Counted from the stretch's first letter, positions 1 through 5,072 are shown. The stretch is DNA of 5,072 bases from Candidatus Bipolaricaulota bacterium (GCA_021163465.1 JAGGWU010000097.1:1-5072); one strand, 5' to 3'. Notes: generated by a model not told the origin, from the letters alone. A program made the numbers and translations.

Positions 1-2
1 CG

Positions 3-71
3 CTGAACCCCGTGGAGATAAAGAGGCGGATGGAGGCAAATTTAAGGAAACTATGGCAACTGCGAAAGTAA
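3..71 (+). CDS. C-terminal tail of an unidentified ORF, possibly an IS630-like transposase (partial, 5' end outside window)
   Basis: An open frame enters from the left edge and ends at TAA (69-71), giving 22 residues that begin LNPVEIKRRMEANL and end in a basic helix with a Trp. LNPVE resembles the conserved LNP(I/V)E block near the C-terminus of IS630/DDE_3 transposases, where the Glu is the last catalytic residue. In that family LNPxE is normally followed by about six residues and then W..(I/L)K. Here IKRR follows immediately, so the match is imperfect or a few codons have been lost. The fragment is too short to assign with any safety; it could equally be the tail of an unrelated protein. 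No terminator is evident in the 80 bases after the stop. Confidence 0.3.
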   Translation: MNPVEIKRRMEANLRKLWQLRK

Positions 72-149
72 CCCAATTAGGAGGCAAAACCGGGGCCTTC
101 GGTAACACCTATTTATGAGGCATCACGCCCTGCGAGCTGAGCTTGGGAC

Positions 150-263
150 ATGAGCCCTGTGGAGTTCGAGGAAGACTACCAGGGGGTGGAACAGAGGAAA
201 CCCATGTACGCGGGCGCTGAAGGCGTCCTGGTGTCGCAAGGGGTGGGAGGTTTCGGTGCTTGA
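150..263 (+). CDS. Short hypothetical ORF (37 aa), doubtful
   Basis: An ATG-to-TGA frame encodes 37 residues (start MSPVEFEEDYQGVEQ, end GVGGFGA). The third codon positions are mostly G or C, as in the neighbouring real genes, and the first half is acidic and hydrophilic. There is no convincing Shine-Dalgarno sequence before the ATG (only a weak GAG/GGGA context), no recognisable domain, and no membrane segment. It ends just before the region where the broken beta-helix gene begins. It could be a relic of that gene's upstream part, a relic of another gene, or chance. I do not recognise it. The bases from 72 to 149 show nothing that I can name. Confidence 0.2.
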   Translation: MSPVEFEEDYQGVEQRKPMYAGAEGVLVSQGVGGFGA

Positions 264-281
264 ACGGTGGGCTTGTTTTGA

Positions 282-1165
282 TTCCGCCGACCAAGCAGCA
301 GACTGTCCATCAAAGCGGGGCAACCCCAGTATATCTTTTGGGTCTTCCTCTGTCTCCCCTTTGCTTCCTGTGCTTTCGCCCAAGGGCTTGTGTCTTGGGG
401 GTTGGGGAATCGCTTCAGACAGCGATCGGTGCGGCACAGACCGGTTCCGTGATCGTCCTGCAGGGAAGAGAACGGCGGGAGAACATCACCGTCACCAAGG
501 ACCTCGTGATCGTGGGGGGAGGGCGCGGTCATCTGGAGCCGGGAGCCGGACAGGGCGGTGATCGAGGTGAGAGGCGATCCCCGGTGACCTTGATCGGCCT
601 TGTCCTCGAGGGCGCCCACACCTCAGGGGAGCAATGCCAGGGCTTTTACTCCCCTGCGAGGCCGGGGTGAGCGTCCGGGATAGGGCCCGGGTCTCCCTGA
701 TCGGCTGCGAGCTCGTGGATAACGCAAGGGGTGTCGAAGCCTTCGATCGTTCCCGGGTTACCTTGATCGGCTGCGAGGTCTGGAGTAACCGCCACGAGGG
801 GATCCTGGTGCATGACGGGGCTTACCTCGAAGCCATATCCTCCCGGGTAGGTCCTGGGAACGAAACCGGCGTCCTCCTGAGGGGAAGTGCCCGCATCTTC
901 CTCCACGACTGCACCTTCCGCGATTCCCCCGGGGTATGGCTCTGGGGGAAGGGGAGGCGGTAGTCCGGTGCTGCCGCTTCGTTGGCGAAGGGAAAGAGGG
1001 AAGAGGGTTCTGGGCGGTCTACGATTCACGCTTCTGCTTCCTCGACACCACGATCAGCGGCTATGGCGTCGGGATCGCTGTAGGAGACGTTGCACTCGCA
1101 GGCCAAGATCCCGCACCCCATGGCCACAAATTCAGCCAAGAGCTCTCCAACTCTCATCAAAATAG
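282..1165 (+). pseudogene. Broken exported right-handed parallel beta-helix (NosD/PbH1-type) protein gene
   Basis: Pieces of one beta-helix protein can be read across changing plus-strand frames. Frame 3 (about 330-396) gives a hydrophobic signal-peptide-like segment ending CAFAQG. Frame 2 (about 395-520) gives SLQTAIGAAQTGSVIVLQG followed by ENITVTKDLVIVGG, the usual opening of NosD/pectate-lyase-like helices. Frame 3 (about 521-579) gives AVIWSREPDRAVIEVRGD. Frame 2 (about 581-640) gives PVTLIGLVLEGA. Frame 1 (about 640-945) gives several coils, including SLIGCELVDN and TLIGCEVWSN, spaced exactly 22 residues (66 bases) apart. Frame 3 (about 944-1110) gives FLDTTISGYGVGIAVGD. At least five frame changes are needed, so no full-length product can be made by normal translation. 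No good start codon or ribosome binding site is visible and the original stop is uncertain; a frame-2 TAG at 1163-1165 is one candidate. The intact protein was probably exported and of about 260-290 residues. Family assignment is good; substrate is unknown. The boundaries are approximate. Confidence 0.75.
696..780 (+). repeat. 66-bp tandem coil repeat within the beta-helix pseudogene
   Basis: The sequence TGATCGGCTGCGAG occurs at 698-711 and again at 764-777, a spacing of 66 bases or 22 codons. A shorter relative (TTGATCGGC) lies at 591-599. The repeat corresponds to successive rungs of the predicted beta-helix (SLIGCE and TLIGCE) and reflects the coil period of the protein, not a mobile or regulatory repeat. 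Confidence 0.6.
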
Positions 1166-1188
1166 GGAAGGGGATCGGGCCCCTTCCC
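1157..1188 (-). terminator. Rho-independent terminator of the minus-strand envelope gene cluster
   Basis: On the minus strand GGGAAGGGG (1188-1180) and CCCCTTCCC (1173-1165) form a perfect 9-bp stem with a 6-base loop, followed by TATTTTG (1164-1158). It lies about 30 bases past the TGA of the 274-residue gene, where a terminator for that operon is expected. On the plus strand the stem is followed by CGCACC and no T-run, so it is unlikely to terminate the beta-helix pseudogene efficiently. The T tract is short and interrupted, so strength is uncertain. Confidence 0.75.
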
Positions 1189-1217
1189 CGCACCGCTCTT
1201 AACCCTTCAGATCCTTT

Positions 1218-2042
1218 TCAAAAGCTCAGTTCCACAGGGAGGCTTAGGTGATACTGCTGGGTCTTTTGGCCCACAGGGGCGAAAACCAAAAGGTCCAAAT
1301 GGAACTGGTAGGTCCCGGGAAGGAGATCCTGCGGCGCCGTCCAGACCTCCCGATGGACGTACTTGTTCCCGGGAAGCATGGTGTGCGTCTCTACCTGGAA
1401 CGAATCGATGAGGTAACCGTCCACGTCGGTCACATAGATCCACCCGATGATCTGATCGCGACTCACGTGGAGATTTCCGTCGTTCGTCACTTCCGCTTCG
1501 AGGATGATTTTCCTTGGATCCTCATCTGATTGGTATATTCGGACGTTATTGAAGGTGAAATGTGGGGCGGCACCGGTCCCCGGGCTTACGAGGAAGATAG
1601 AGGCCACCCTGGTGGTGACGATAACCTGGGCTTCCCCAACTTCCTTCGGGAACGCCTGGAATACGGCCGCCACATATCTTCCCCCAAAGGGCTCAAGTTC
1701 CTCCGGCATGTGTAAAACATAGGTAAAATAAGCCGTCTCCCCAGGTCCCACCTCCTTTTCCTTCGGTTGGATCTCCAGGAGATCCCTGCCGCTGAACGGG
1801 TAATGATCTACGTCCGGGGTTAAGAAGCGGGGGATTCCTTCCGGGGCGATGAAGCCCAGGGCCTGTGCCGTCACGATCACCGGCTCATCGCCGGTGTTGG
1901 TGATCATGATCATGTCCTGGTACGAGCTTCCTGGGGGGAGCACGATCTCCGTGACCAAGGGCGAGAGGGCGATTCCGCCGCCGGTGGCCAGAAAAGCAAA
2001 GCCCAGGAAGGAGAACGCCAGGGAGACCAGCCTTATCCTCAT
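1218..2042 (-). CDS. Exported two-domain Ig-like protein (PapD/DUF916-like), 274 aa
   Basis: The protein begins with a classical signal peptide: basic start MRIR, a hydrophobic core to about residue 20, and likely cleavage after GGGIA (about residue 25). Residues about 26-155 form an Ig-like domain of the kind seen in periplasmic pilus chaperones (PapD type) and in the DUF916/WxL-interacting family. The pattern is an N-terminal strand, then MIMITNTGDEPVIVTAQAL, then LEIQPKEKEVGPGETAYFTY, then GGRYVAAVFQAFP and TTRVASIFLV. Residues about 160-274 form a second beta-sandwich (EAEVTNDGNLHV, then LLPGTYQFHLDLLVF). The length is somewhat above the roughly 230 residues usual for pilus chaperones. 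No C-terminal membrane anchor is present, unlike typical Gram-positive DUF916 proteins, so a periplasmic or surface location is inferred. The ATG is fixed by an excellent ribosome binding site 6 bases upstream. The gene lies 16 bases after the 169-residue gene and is probably cotranscribed and translationally coupled with it. The fold is fairly secure; the job is inferred. Confidence 0.85.
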   Translation of the reverse strand: MRIRLVSLAFSFLGFAFLATGGGIALSPLVTEIVLPPGSSYQDMIMITNTGDEPVIVTAQALGFIAPEGIPRFLTPDVDHYPFSGRDLLEIQPKEKEVGPGETAYFTYVLHMPEELEPFGGRYVAAVFQAFPKEVGEAQVIVTTRVASIFLVSPGTGAAPHFTFNNVRIYQSDEDPRKIILEAEVTNDGNLHVSRDQIIGWIYVTDVDGYLIDSFQVETHTMLPGNKYVHREVWTAPQDLLPGTYQFHLDLLVFAPVGQKTQQYHLSLPVELSF

Positions 2043-2048
2043 CGTTAC

Positions 2049-2058
2049 ATCACCTCCC
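2049..2058 (-). promoter_or_regulatory. Extended Shine-Dalgarno site for the 274-aa gene
   Basis: GGGAGGTGAT on the minus strand matches 9 of 10 bases of the ideal complement to the 16S rRNA tail (AGGAGGTGAT) and sits 6 bases before the ATG. It lies immediately after the TGA of the upstream gene (2061-2059), so ribosomes finishing that gene can re-initiate. It decides the start codon. Confidence 0.85.
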
Positions 2059-2568
2059 TCAGAACTCTGGGACGGCGGTATAGATGATCTCCAGCTTCCC
2101 TTCCCCCGACGGCACGGTGAAGTCCACCCGGAGGAGGTACTCCACCACCGTCACCTCACCCGGGGTCCGACCGTCTTCACCCTTCAACACCACTACCTCG
2201 TCCTTGGGCACAATCCAGTCGTCGATCCCCTGGCCGCTTCCCGGGGCCTTGGAACGGATGAAAAACTTCTCGTTCTTTATCAGGTCATAATCCCCGATCA
2301 GGAACTCCCCGAACTTCGCCACGATGGAGTACTTCGCTGCGTTCGTCCGCACCAAGATCTCCGTCAGGGCAGTGTCCTCCGGGTTCATGACGGGATCCAC
2401 CTCGAAGCTTATCTCGTCGCCGCTTTGGATCTCGATGAGGATCTGGCCACCTACCCGGGCCCTAACCTTGACCCCGGCCCCATCACCCTTCTTCGCTAAT
2501 CCCACAATCGGAAGGCAACAGCTCAGAGCGAAAACCAAGAGCAGCAACCACATACCACGCTTTCTCAT
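2059..2568 (-). CDS. Small exported beta-sandwich protein, subunit-like (169 aa), unknown family
   Basis: The signal peptide is MRKRGMWLLLLVFALSCC with cleavage probably after VGLA (about residue 25), followed by a basic KKGDG stretch. The CC pair does not fit the lipobox well (Ala or Leu at -3 with Leu or Ser at -2), so signal peptidase I is more likely than lipidation. The mature part (about 145 residues) is a single beta-rich domain: VRARVGGQILIEI, FEVDPVMNPEDTALTEILVRTNAAKYSIVAKF, a variable middle, then VVEYLLRVDFTVPSGEGKLEIIYTAV. The layout of a 'value at midpoint, then V.TNA..Y.I, then Y.L.VDF..P.G....IIYT' pattern resembles the small exported domains of the WxL, DUF4402 and coat/pilin-like families. 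No cell-wall WxL motif is visible. The ATG is set by a perfect extended ribosome binding site 5 bases upstream. A promoter precedes it. Placed directly before a PapD/DUF916-like gene, it is plausibly that protein's partner or a structural subunit; this is inference. Confidence 0.82.
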   Translation of the reverse strand: MRKRGMWLLLLVFALSCCLPIVGLAKKGDGAGVKVRARVGGQILIEIQSGDEISFEVDPVMNPEDTALTEILVRTNAAKYSIVAKFGEFLIGDYDLIKNEKFFIRSKAPGSGQGIDDWIVPKDEVVVLKGEDGRTPGEVTVVEYLLRVDFTVPSGEGKLEIIYTAVPEF

Positions 2569-2573
2569 ATTCC

Positions 2574-2583
2574 ATCACCTCCT
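2574..2583 (-). promoter_or_regulatory. Perfect extended Shine-Dalgarno site for the 169-aa gene
   Basis: AGGAGGTGAT on the minus strand is fully complementary to the canonical 16S rRNA 3' tail and ends 5 bases before the ATG. An overlapping ATG inside the site (GTGATGG) is out of frame and leads to a short meaningless frame, so the ATG at 2568-2566 is the supported start. Confidence 0.85.
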
Positions 2584-2612
2584 ATGTTAAAGTAAGTTCT
2601 TCCCATAGATCC

Positions 2613-2641
2613 ATTTTAGCGGTCCCCGCCCGACGAGACAA
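2613..2641 (-). promoter_or_regulatory. Sigma70-like promoter driving the 169-aa and 274-aa genes
   Basis: On the minus strand TTGTCT (2641-2636) and TAAAAT (2618-2613) are separated by exactly 17 bases. The -10 box is one base off TATAAT, and the -35 keeps TTG. The expected start would be near 2606, leaving a leader of about 35-40 bases before the ATG of the 169-residue gene, with room for the ribosome binding site. It lies in the 83-base gap after the stop of the 346-residue gene, so the last two genes can be expressed independently of the first. Confidence 0.6.
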
Positions 2642-2651
2642 CCCTTGACGT

Positions 2652-3692
2652 TCAGATCTCGACATAAACCTCCAGGTAGATTTCGTCCAAGAGCCCCTCG
2701 ATCAAGTCGCAGCCCACGCTCCATTCCGGCCCTTCCCCGATGGCCCCCTCCACCCATACGCTCCCCTCCCATTCCTCCGCGCCCAGGGATAACTCCACCC
2801 CAATGAGGGTTTCATTGCCCACGGCCTTTTCGCCGTACAGGTAGAGTTCCTGTGCGACAGGCTTCAGCCGCAACTCCCATCCCGGGCCGAAGGCGAAGAA
2901 CTGCAACCGTTTAAGCTCAAAAGTTTCGGTTTGTTTAAGCTTGGTAGAAATCCCGTAGCCTATATCCTCGGCCCGGTAAAAGGTGCTTTTCCCCGCCAGC
3001 TCCACCGTTAAGGCTTCAGAAGCGTCCACGGTAAGGTTCAATTCATGTTCCCACCTTGTGGCGGACCACTCCTTGAGGAGTTCAGCGGAATAAAAGCGAA
3101 AATCGCTGAACTTCAGTCGGAGATCCCCCCACCCGGTGGTGCCCTCCCACTCCAGGATCAACCCCGGTCCTCGATCCTCATCGGCCACGGTCCCCAAGGA
3201 GAGGGAGCTGGACGCGTCCAAGGGCAAAGTAACGCTCAGTTTAAGCTCCTTAAGATGGAAAGGATCCCGAAAACAGAGACACCATTCCGTCTCGAGCTTG
3301 TCCTCGTAGCTCCCCTCGAATTCAAGTTTAGGGGGCTCATTTGCGGATAAGCTGCCTTTCAGTTTCACGATCCAGGGGTCCTCCCAATAACGGAATTCCA
3401 GGACACCCTGATCGAACGTGTCCGGGGTGAACTCAGCTTTTCCCGAAAGGCGCAACGGCCGCTCGTACCACCGAAAGTCGAGGGCAACCCCTGCCAGCTT
3501 GTTCTTCTTGATCTTCGCTTTCGCCCCGGCGCTGAAGGAGTCGAACTCGGCATCGATCCCCAACTGGGAGGTGACAAGGAATCCCTCGTCGGGGGCCCAG
3601 GATAGCTTCGAATAGAGGCTCCCACCGAACTCCTGACCGCTTCCGAGAAGCACCAGGCTCAGCATCGATACCGTTGCGAAAAGGAAAACCAT
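2652..3692 (-). CDS. Exported beta-rich protein, possibly an outer-membrane beta-barrel (346 aa)
   Basis: The N-terminus is hydrophobic (MVFLFATVSMLSLVLLGSG) with probable cleavage near GSG-QEF (about residue 19). The rest is a nearly continuous series of roughly 10-residue alternating strands separated by acidic or Gly/Asp turns, for example VALDFRWYER, WIVKLKGSLS, KLEFEGSYED, LRLKFSDFRFY, WELRLKPVAQELYLYGE and WEGSVWVEGAIG, rich in Trp, Tyr and Phe. This is the texture of an outer-membrane barrel. The C-terminus (EIYLEVYVEI) is a strand but lacks the usual terminal Phe or Trp, so a surface beta-sheet protein is an alternative. I recognise no specific family. The start is weakly supported: a TAA lies 3 bases before the ATG in the same frame, AAGGG abuts the ATG with no usable spacing, and the leader peptide lacks basic residues. 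The internal ATG at codon 10 is possible. It is the first of three same-strand exported genes, 83 bases before the next. Confidence 0.75.
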   Translation of the reverse strand: MVFLFATVSMLSLVLLGSGQEFGGSLYSKLSWAPDEGFLVTSQLGIDAEFDSFSAGAKAKIKKNKLAGVALDFRWYERPLRLSGKAEFTPDTFDQGVLEFRYWEDPWIVKLKGSLSANEPPKLEFEGSYEDKLETEWCLCFRDPFHLKELKLSVTLPLDASSSLSLGTVADEDRGPGLILEWEGTTGWGDLRLKFSDFRFYSAELLKEWSATRWEHELNLTVDASEALTVELAGKSTFYRAEDIGYGISTKLKQTETFELKRLQFFAFGPGWELRLKPVAQELYLYGEKAVGNETLIGVELSLGAEEWEGSVWVEGAIGEGPEWSVGCDLIEGLLDEIYLEVYVEI

Positions 3693-3785
3693 CCCTTATG
3701 AAAAATGATAGTGGCCAATTTCTTCCAATGAACACAACAATGTTCCGTTCTCCGCTGGAGGATTGTCCGGGGAGGGGAGAGATCG

Positions 3786-3983
3786 GTGATCGAGGGATTC
3801 TTCGGGAAGTTCCTCGAACGGAGGATCAAGGGCTTCGACCGCTATTTCCCCACAAAGCTTGGACAGCTTGAGGAGGTGGCTTCGGACCTTCGCTTGGCTC
3901 CACAACCTCATCGTGGACGGATATTTTTAACAGGGCCTGCGCGGGATTTATCGCAGCTTGCCAAGCAGGTGAAAACCCAGTAA
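3786..3983 (+). CDS. Short plus-strand ORF, possibly a gene truncated by the IS110 element (65 aa)
   Basis: A GTG start is preceded by a purine-rich ribosome binding site (GGGGAGGGGAGA, 3770-3780). The first 38 or so residues, MIEGFFGKFLERRIKGFDRY followed by FPTKLGQLEEVASDLRLA, form a good amphipathic helical pattern. About three quarters of those codons end in G or C, as in the real genes here, and better than the overlapping minus-strand frame. After about base 3905 the codons become AT-ending and the protein loses pattern, up to TAA at 3981-3983. This is what one would expect if an insertion element replaced the rest of the gene. I do not recognise the family. The overlapping minus-strand frame at 3696-3911 is an alternative reading and cannot be fully excluded. 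Confidence 0.35.
   Translation: MIEGFFGKFLERRIKGFDRYFPTKLGQLEEVASDLRLAPQPHRGRIFLTGPARDLSQLAKQVKTQ
3934..3962. other. Hairpin in the noncoding segment downstream of the IS110 transposase
   Basis: GGCCTGCG (3934-3941) pairs with CGCAG (3952-3956) and GCC (3960-3962) through a 3-base bulge, with a 10-base loop. A second, mutually exclusive palindrome, GCTTGCCAAGC, lies at 3956-3966. The stems are short and there is no T-run, so this is not a clear terminator. It may be part of the IS end or of an IS-encoded structured RNA; the sequence alone does not decide. Confidence 0.3.
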
Positions 3984-5072
3984 CTGTTGGATTGCAAGAC
4001 CTGAACATCCCGTTAGGATTTTCAACAGAGGCATGAGGCCTCCCGAACCTCATAGTCCCTTCCGTGTTTGGTCATGGACCACATCACCCGCACTAGATGC
4101 CTGGCCATGGATCTCACCGCCTGGTTGTGCCTTTTGCCTTCCGCCCTCTTCTTCTCGTAGTAGGCCCGGGACTCAGGCACCTCCCAGATGTGGTGGGCCA
4201 CCGCCACCATCATCGCCGCCTTCGCCCTTCGATTGACTTGTCTTGGGCTTCTCGTCCCATGCGTCTGCCCCGATTGCTTGTCCAGCGGGCACATCCCCAG
4301 GTACAGGGTCAGACTCGCCTCGGAGCCGAACCGCTCCAGCGTCCCGATCTCCCCTGCAAGCTCCGCCGCCGAGATCACCCCGAACCCAGGGATGCTTCGT
4401 AGCCTCCGCGCTAGTTCCGACTCCTCACAGAGCTCCTCGATGGCTTCCTCCAAGCCAGCAATCTCCGAAAGCAGTCCCAAGATCCGCTGGGCATCCGCGA
4501 CGATCATCGGCCCCACGTACTCCACCTCCGGGGAAAACTTGGCTCCTCGCTGCCATTTCCGAACGAGCTCGGCGTACTTCACCCCAATCCCAGGGATCTT
4601 CCGGACCTCCTCCGGGGTAAGCCGTGCCAATTCCTCAAGATCGTCACGGCTTGAGAGAAACCTCAGGAACCACAGGTTGTCCAGGAGTTCAGGACAGACC
4701 GCTTGGAGGTCAGCCTGCATCCTCTTCATCACCCGCACCTTCTCGTGGACAAGCTGTTTCCTCCTGCGGGTAAGCCGCTTCAGCTTCTCGTTTTCCTTGG
4801 GGACCCCGGGCACCTCCTGGAGCACATCCTTTGCCACGGGGAGGTGACCCTTCAGGTGGAAGAGCTCCAGGATCTTCCGGACATCCAGGGAGTCCGTCTT
4901 GGCCGGTCCGGGGAAGATCTCCCGGAACCGCGCTAACTTCAAGTTGTTCACGTTGTAGAGCTTGTAGCCCTTCTCCATGATCATTTTGTCCAGGGGGCGA
5001 GCATGGCCGTTGTATCCCTCCATGGCCACCGCCACCGGGAGCCCGAGCTTCTGCCGGTGGTGCTCGATCCGC
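3984..5072 (-). mobile_element. IS110-family insertion sequence (partial; 3' end uncertain, 5' end outside window)
   Basis: The transposase at 4022-5071 identifies the family. IS110 elements lack long terminal inverted repeats and usually make no obvious target duplication, so the end cannot be read directly. The end is somewhere between about 3905, where coding character on the plus strand fades, and the transposase stop at 4022; the left limit given here is a conservative choice. The noncoding stretch 3984-4021 contains no recognisable gene. Confidence 0.6.
4022..5071 (-). CDS. IS110-family transposase (DEDD/serine recombinase), N-terminus outside window
   Basis: 349 residues are visible; the reading frame runs open to the window edge, so the true start lies beyond 5072 and the first catalytic Asp is not seen. 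The DEDD (RuvC-like) domain shows its Glu in VAVAMEGYNG (codon 5018-5020) and the D..D pair in PAKTDSLDVRKI (codons 4892-4894 and 4883-4885). A helical, basic middle follows, with a helix-hairpin-helix-like IPGIGVKYAELV. The C-terminal Transposase_20 domain begins LRSIPGFGVISAAELAGEIG and contains the conserved Ser in DKQSGQTHGT (codon 4271-4273), then NRRAKAAM and the helix ending MARHLVRVMWSM. Known relatives catalyse excision and insertion of circular intermediates guided by a bridge RNA encoded in the element's noncoding end. All visible motifs are intact and there is no frameshift, so the element could be active. It points toward the envelope gene cluster on the same strand. Confidence 0.93.
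   Translation of the reverse strand, partial: RIEHHRQKLGLPVAVAMEGYNGHARPLDKMIMEKGYKLYNVNNLKLARFREIFPGPAKTDSLDVRKILELFHLKGHLPVAKDVLQEVPGVPKENEKLKRLTRRRKQLVHEKVRVMKRMQADLQAVCPELLDNLWFLRFLSSRDDLEELARLTPEEVRKIPGIGVKYAELVRKWQRGAKFSPEVEYVGPMIVADAQRILGLLSEIAGLEEAIEELCEESELARRLRSIPGFGVISAAELAGEIGTLERFGSEASLTLYLGMCPLDKQSGQTHGTRSPRQVNRRAKAAMMVAVAHHIWEVPESRAYYEKKRAEGKRHNQAVRSMARHLVRVMWSMTKHGRDYEVREASCLC

Noticed and set aside
176..619. A 147-residue open frame on the minus strand opposite the beta-helix pseudogene
   Set aside because: It is low-complexity, Pro/Ser/Thr-rich, without domain or export signal, and lies exactly opposite fragments that read clearly as a beta-helix protein; it is an antisense shadow of a GC-rich gene.
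646..1029. A 127-residue minus-strand frame rich in Pro, Gly and Asp
   Set aside because: Its periodic look (AADQGDPG and relatives) mirrors the 66-base coil repeat of the beta-helix on the other strand; no start signal or domain.
1849..2499. A 216-residue plus-strand frame spanning two minus-strand genes
   Set aside because: It crosses the gap between two well-supported genes with signal peptides and ribosome binding sites, is His/Leu/Pro-rich and lacks any recognisable pattern.
2619..2640. GCGG-GGA-CCGC mini-hairpin between the 346-aa and 169-aa genes as a terminator
   Set aside because: The stem is only 4 bp and is followed by TAAAAT with no T-run; it lies within the promoter spacer and is better explained as part of that.
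3674..3702. Plus-strand promoter-like TTGCGA-17-TATGAA before the short ORF
   Set aside because: Each box matches only 4 of 6 consensus bases, it overlaps the coding start of the opposite gene, and it is about 80 bases from the ORF; chance is likely enough that I do not annotate it.
3696..3911. A 71-residue minus-strand frame ending 3 bases before the 346-aa gene
   Set aside because: Its position directly before the gene is tempting, but its second half has no structure, third-position bias is weaker than in the overlapping plus-strand frame, and no ribosome binding site was found.
4188..4847. A 219-residue plus-strand Ser/Arg-rich frame inside the transposase
   Set aside because: It is antisense to conserved IS110 motifs; the composition (Ser, Arg, Pro) is typical of reverse-complement reading of a GC-rich gene.
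1..5072. CRISPR arrays, tRNA or rRNA genes
   Set aside because: No regularly spaced direct repeats with spacers, no cloverleaf with CCA-type end, and no rRNA-like blocks were seen on either strand.

Overview
The window looks like a chromosomal stretch from a GC-rich bacterium with an outer membrane. The evidence is extended Shine-Dalgarno sequences (AGGAGGTGAT type), sigma70-like promoter spacing, and a cluster of three exported beta-rich proteins, one of which resembles an outer-membrane barrel. The style of the small secreted proteins would fit a little-studied, possibly thermophilic lineage such as Bipolaricaulota/Acetothermia. That is a guess from protein style; no marker gene is present.

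Layout from left to right. Bases 1-71 hold the last codons of a plus-strand reading frame whose LNPVE motif recalls the C-terminal end of IS630-like transposases (weak). Bases 72-281 hold at most one short ORF of doubtful status. About 282-1165 is the clearest decayed gene: an exported right-handed parallel beta-helix protein (NosD/PbH1 type) on the plus strand. Its reading frame is broken at least five times, and the breaks fall in or near short G or C runs. A minus-strand rho-independent terminator (1157-1188) separates it from a convergent minus-strand cluster.

That cluster reads from right to left: a 346-residue exported beta-rich protein, possibly an outer-membrane barrel (2652-3692); a 169-residue exported single-domain beta-sandwich protein (2059-2568); and a 274-residue exported protein with two Ig-like domains in the PapD/DUF916 style (1218-2042). 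The second and third genes are 16 bases apart, have near-perfect extended ribosome binding sites, and appear to have their own promoter in the gap after the first gene. I infer that they encode a cell-surface structure: a small subunit-like protein, a chaperone- or interaction-like two-domain protein, and an envelope barrel. This combination is reminiscent of chaperone-usher or WxL/DUF916 systems but matches neither.

The right end (4022 to beyond 5072) is a minus-strand IS110-family transposase, cut by the window edge at its N-terminus. It retains visible DEDD residues and the C-terminal Ser-Gly motif. Between it and the cluster lies a short plus-strand ORF with a good ribosome binding site. 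It seems to lose coding character near 3905 and may have been truncated by the insertion. The noncoding segment downstream of the transposase contains a small hairpin, and the exact IS end could not be fixed by eye.
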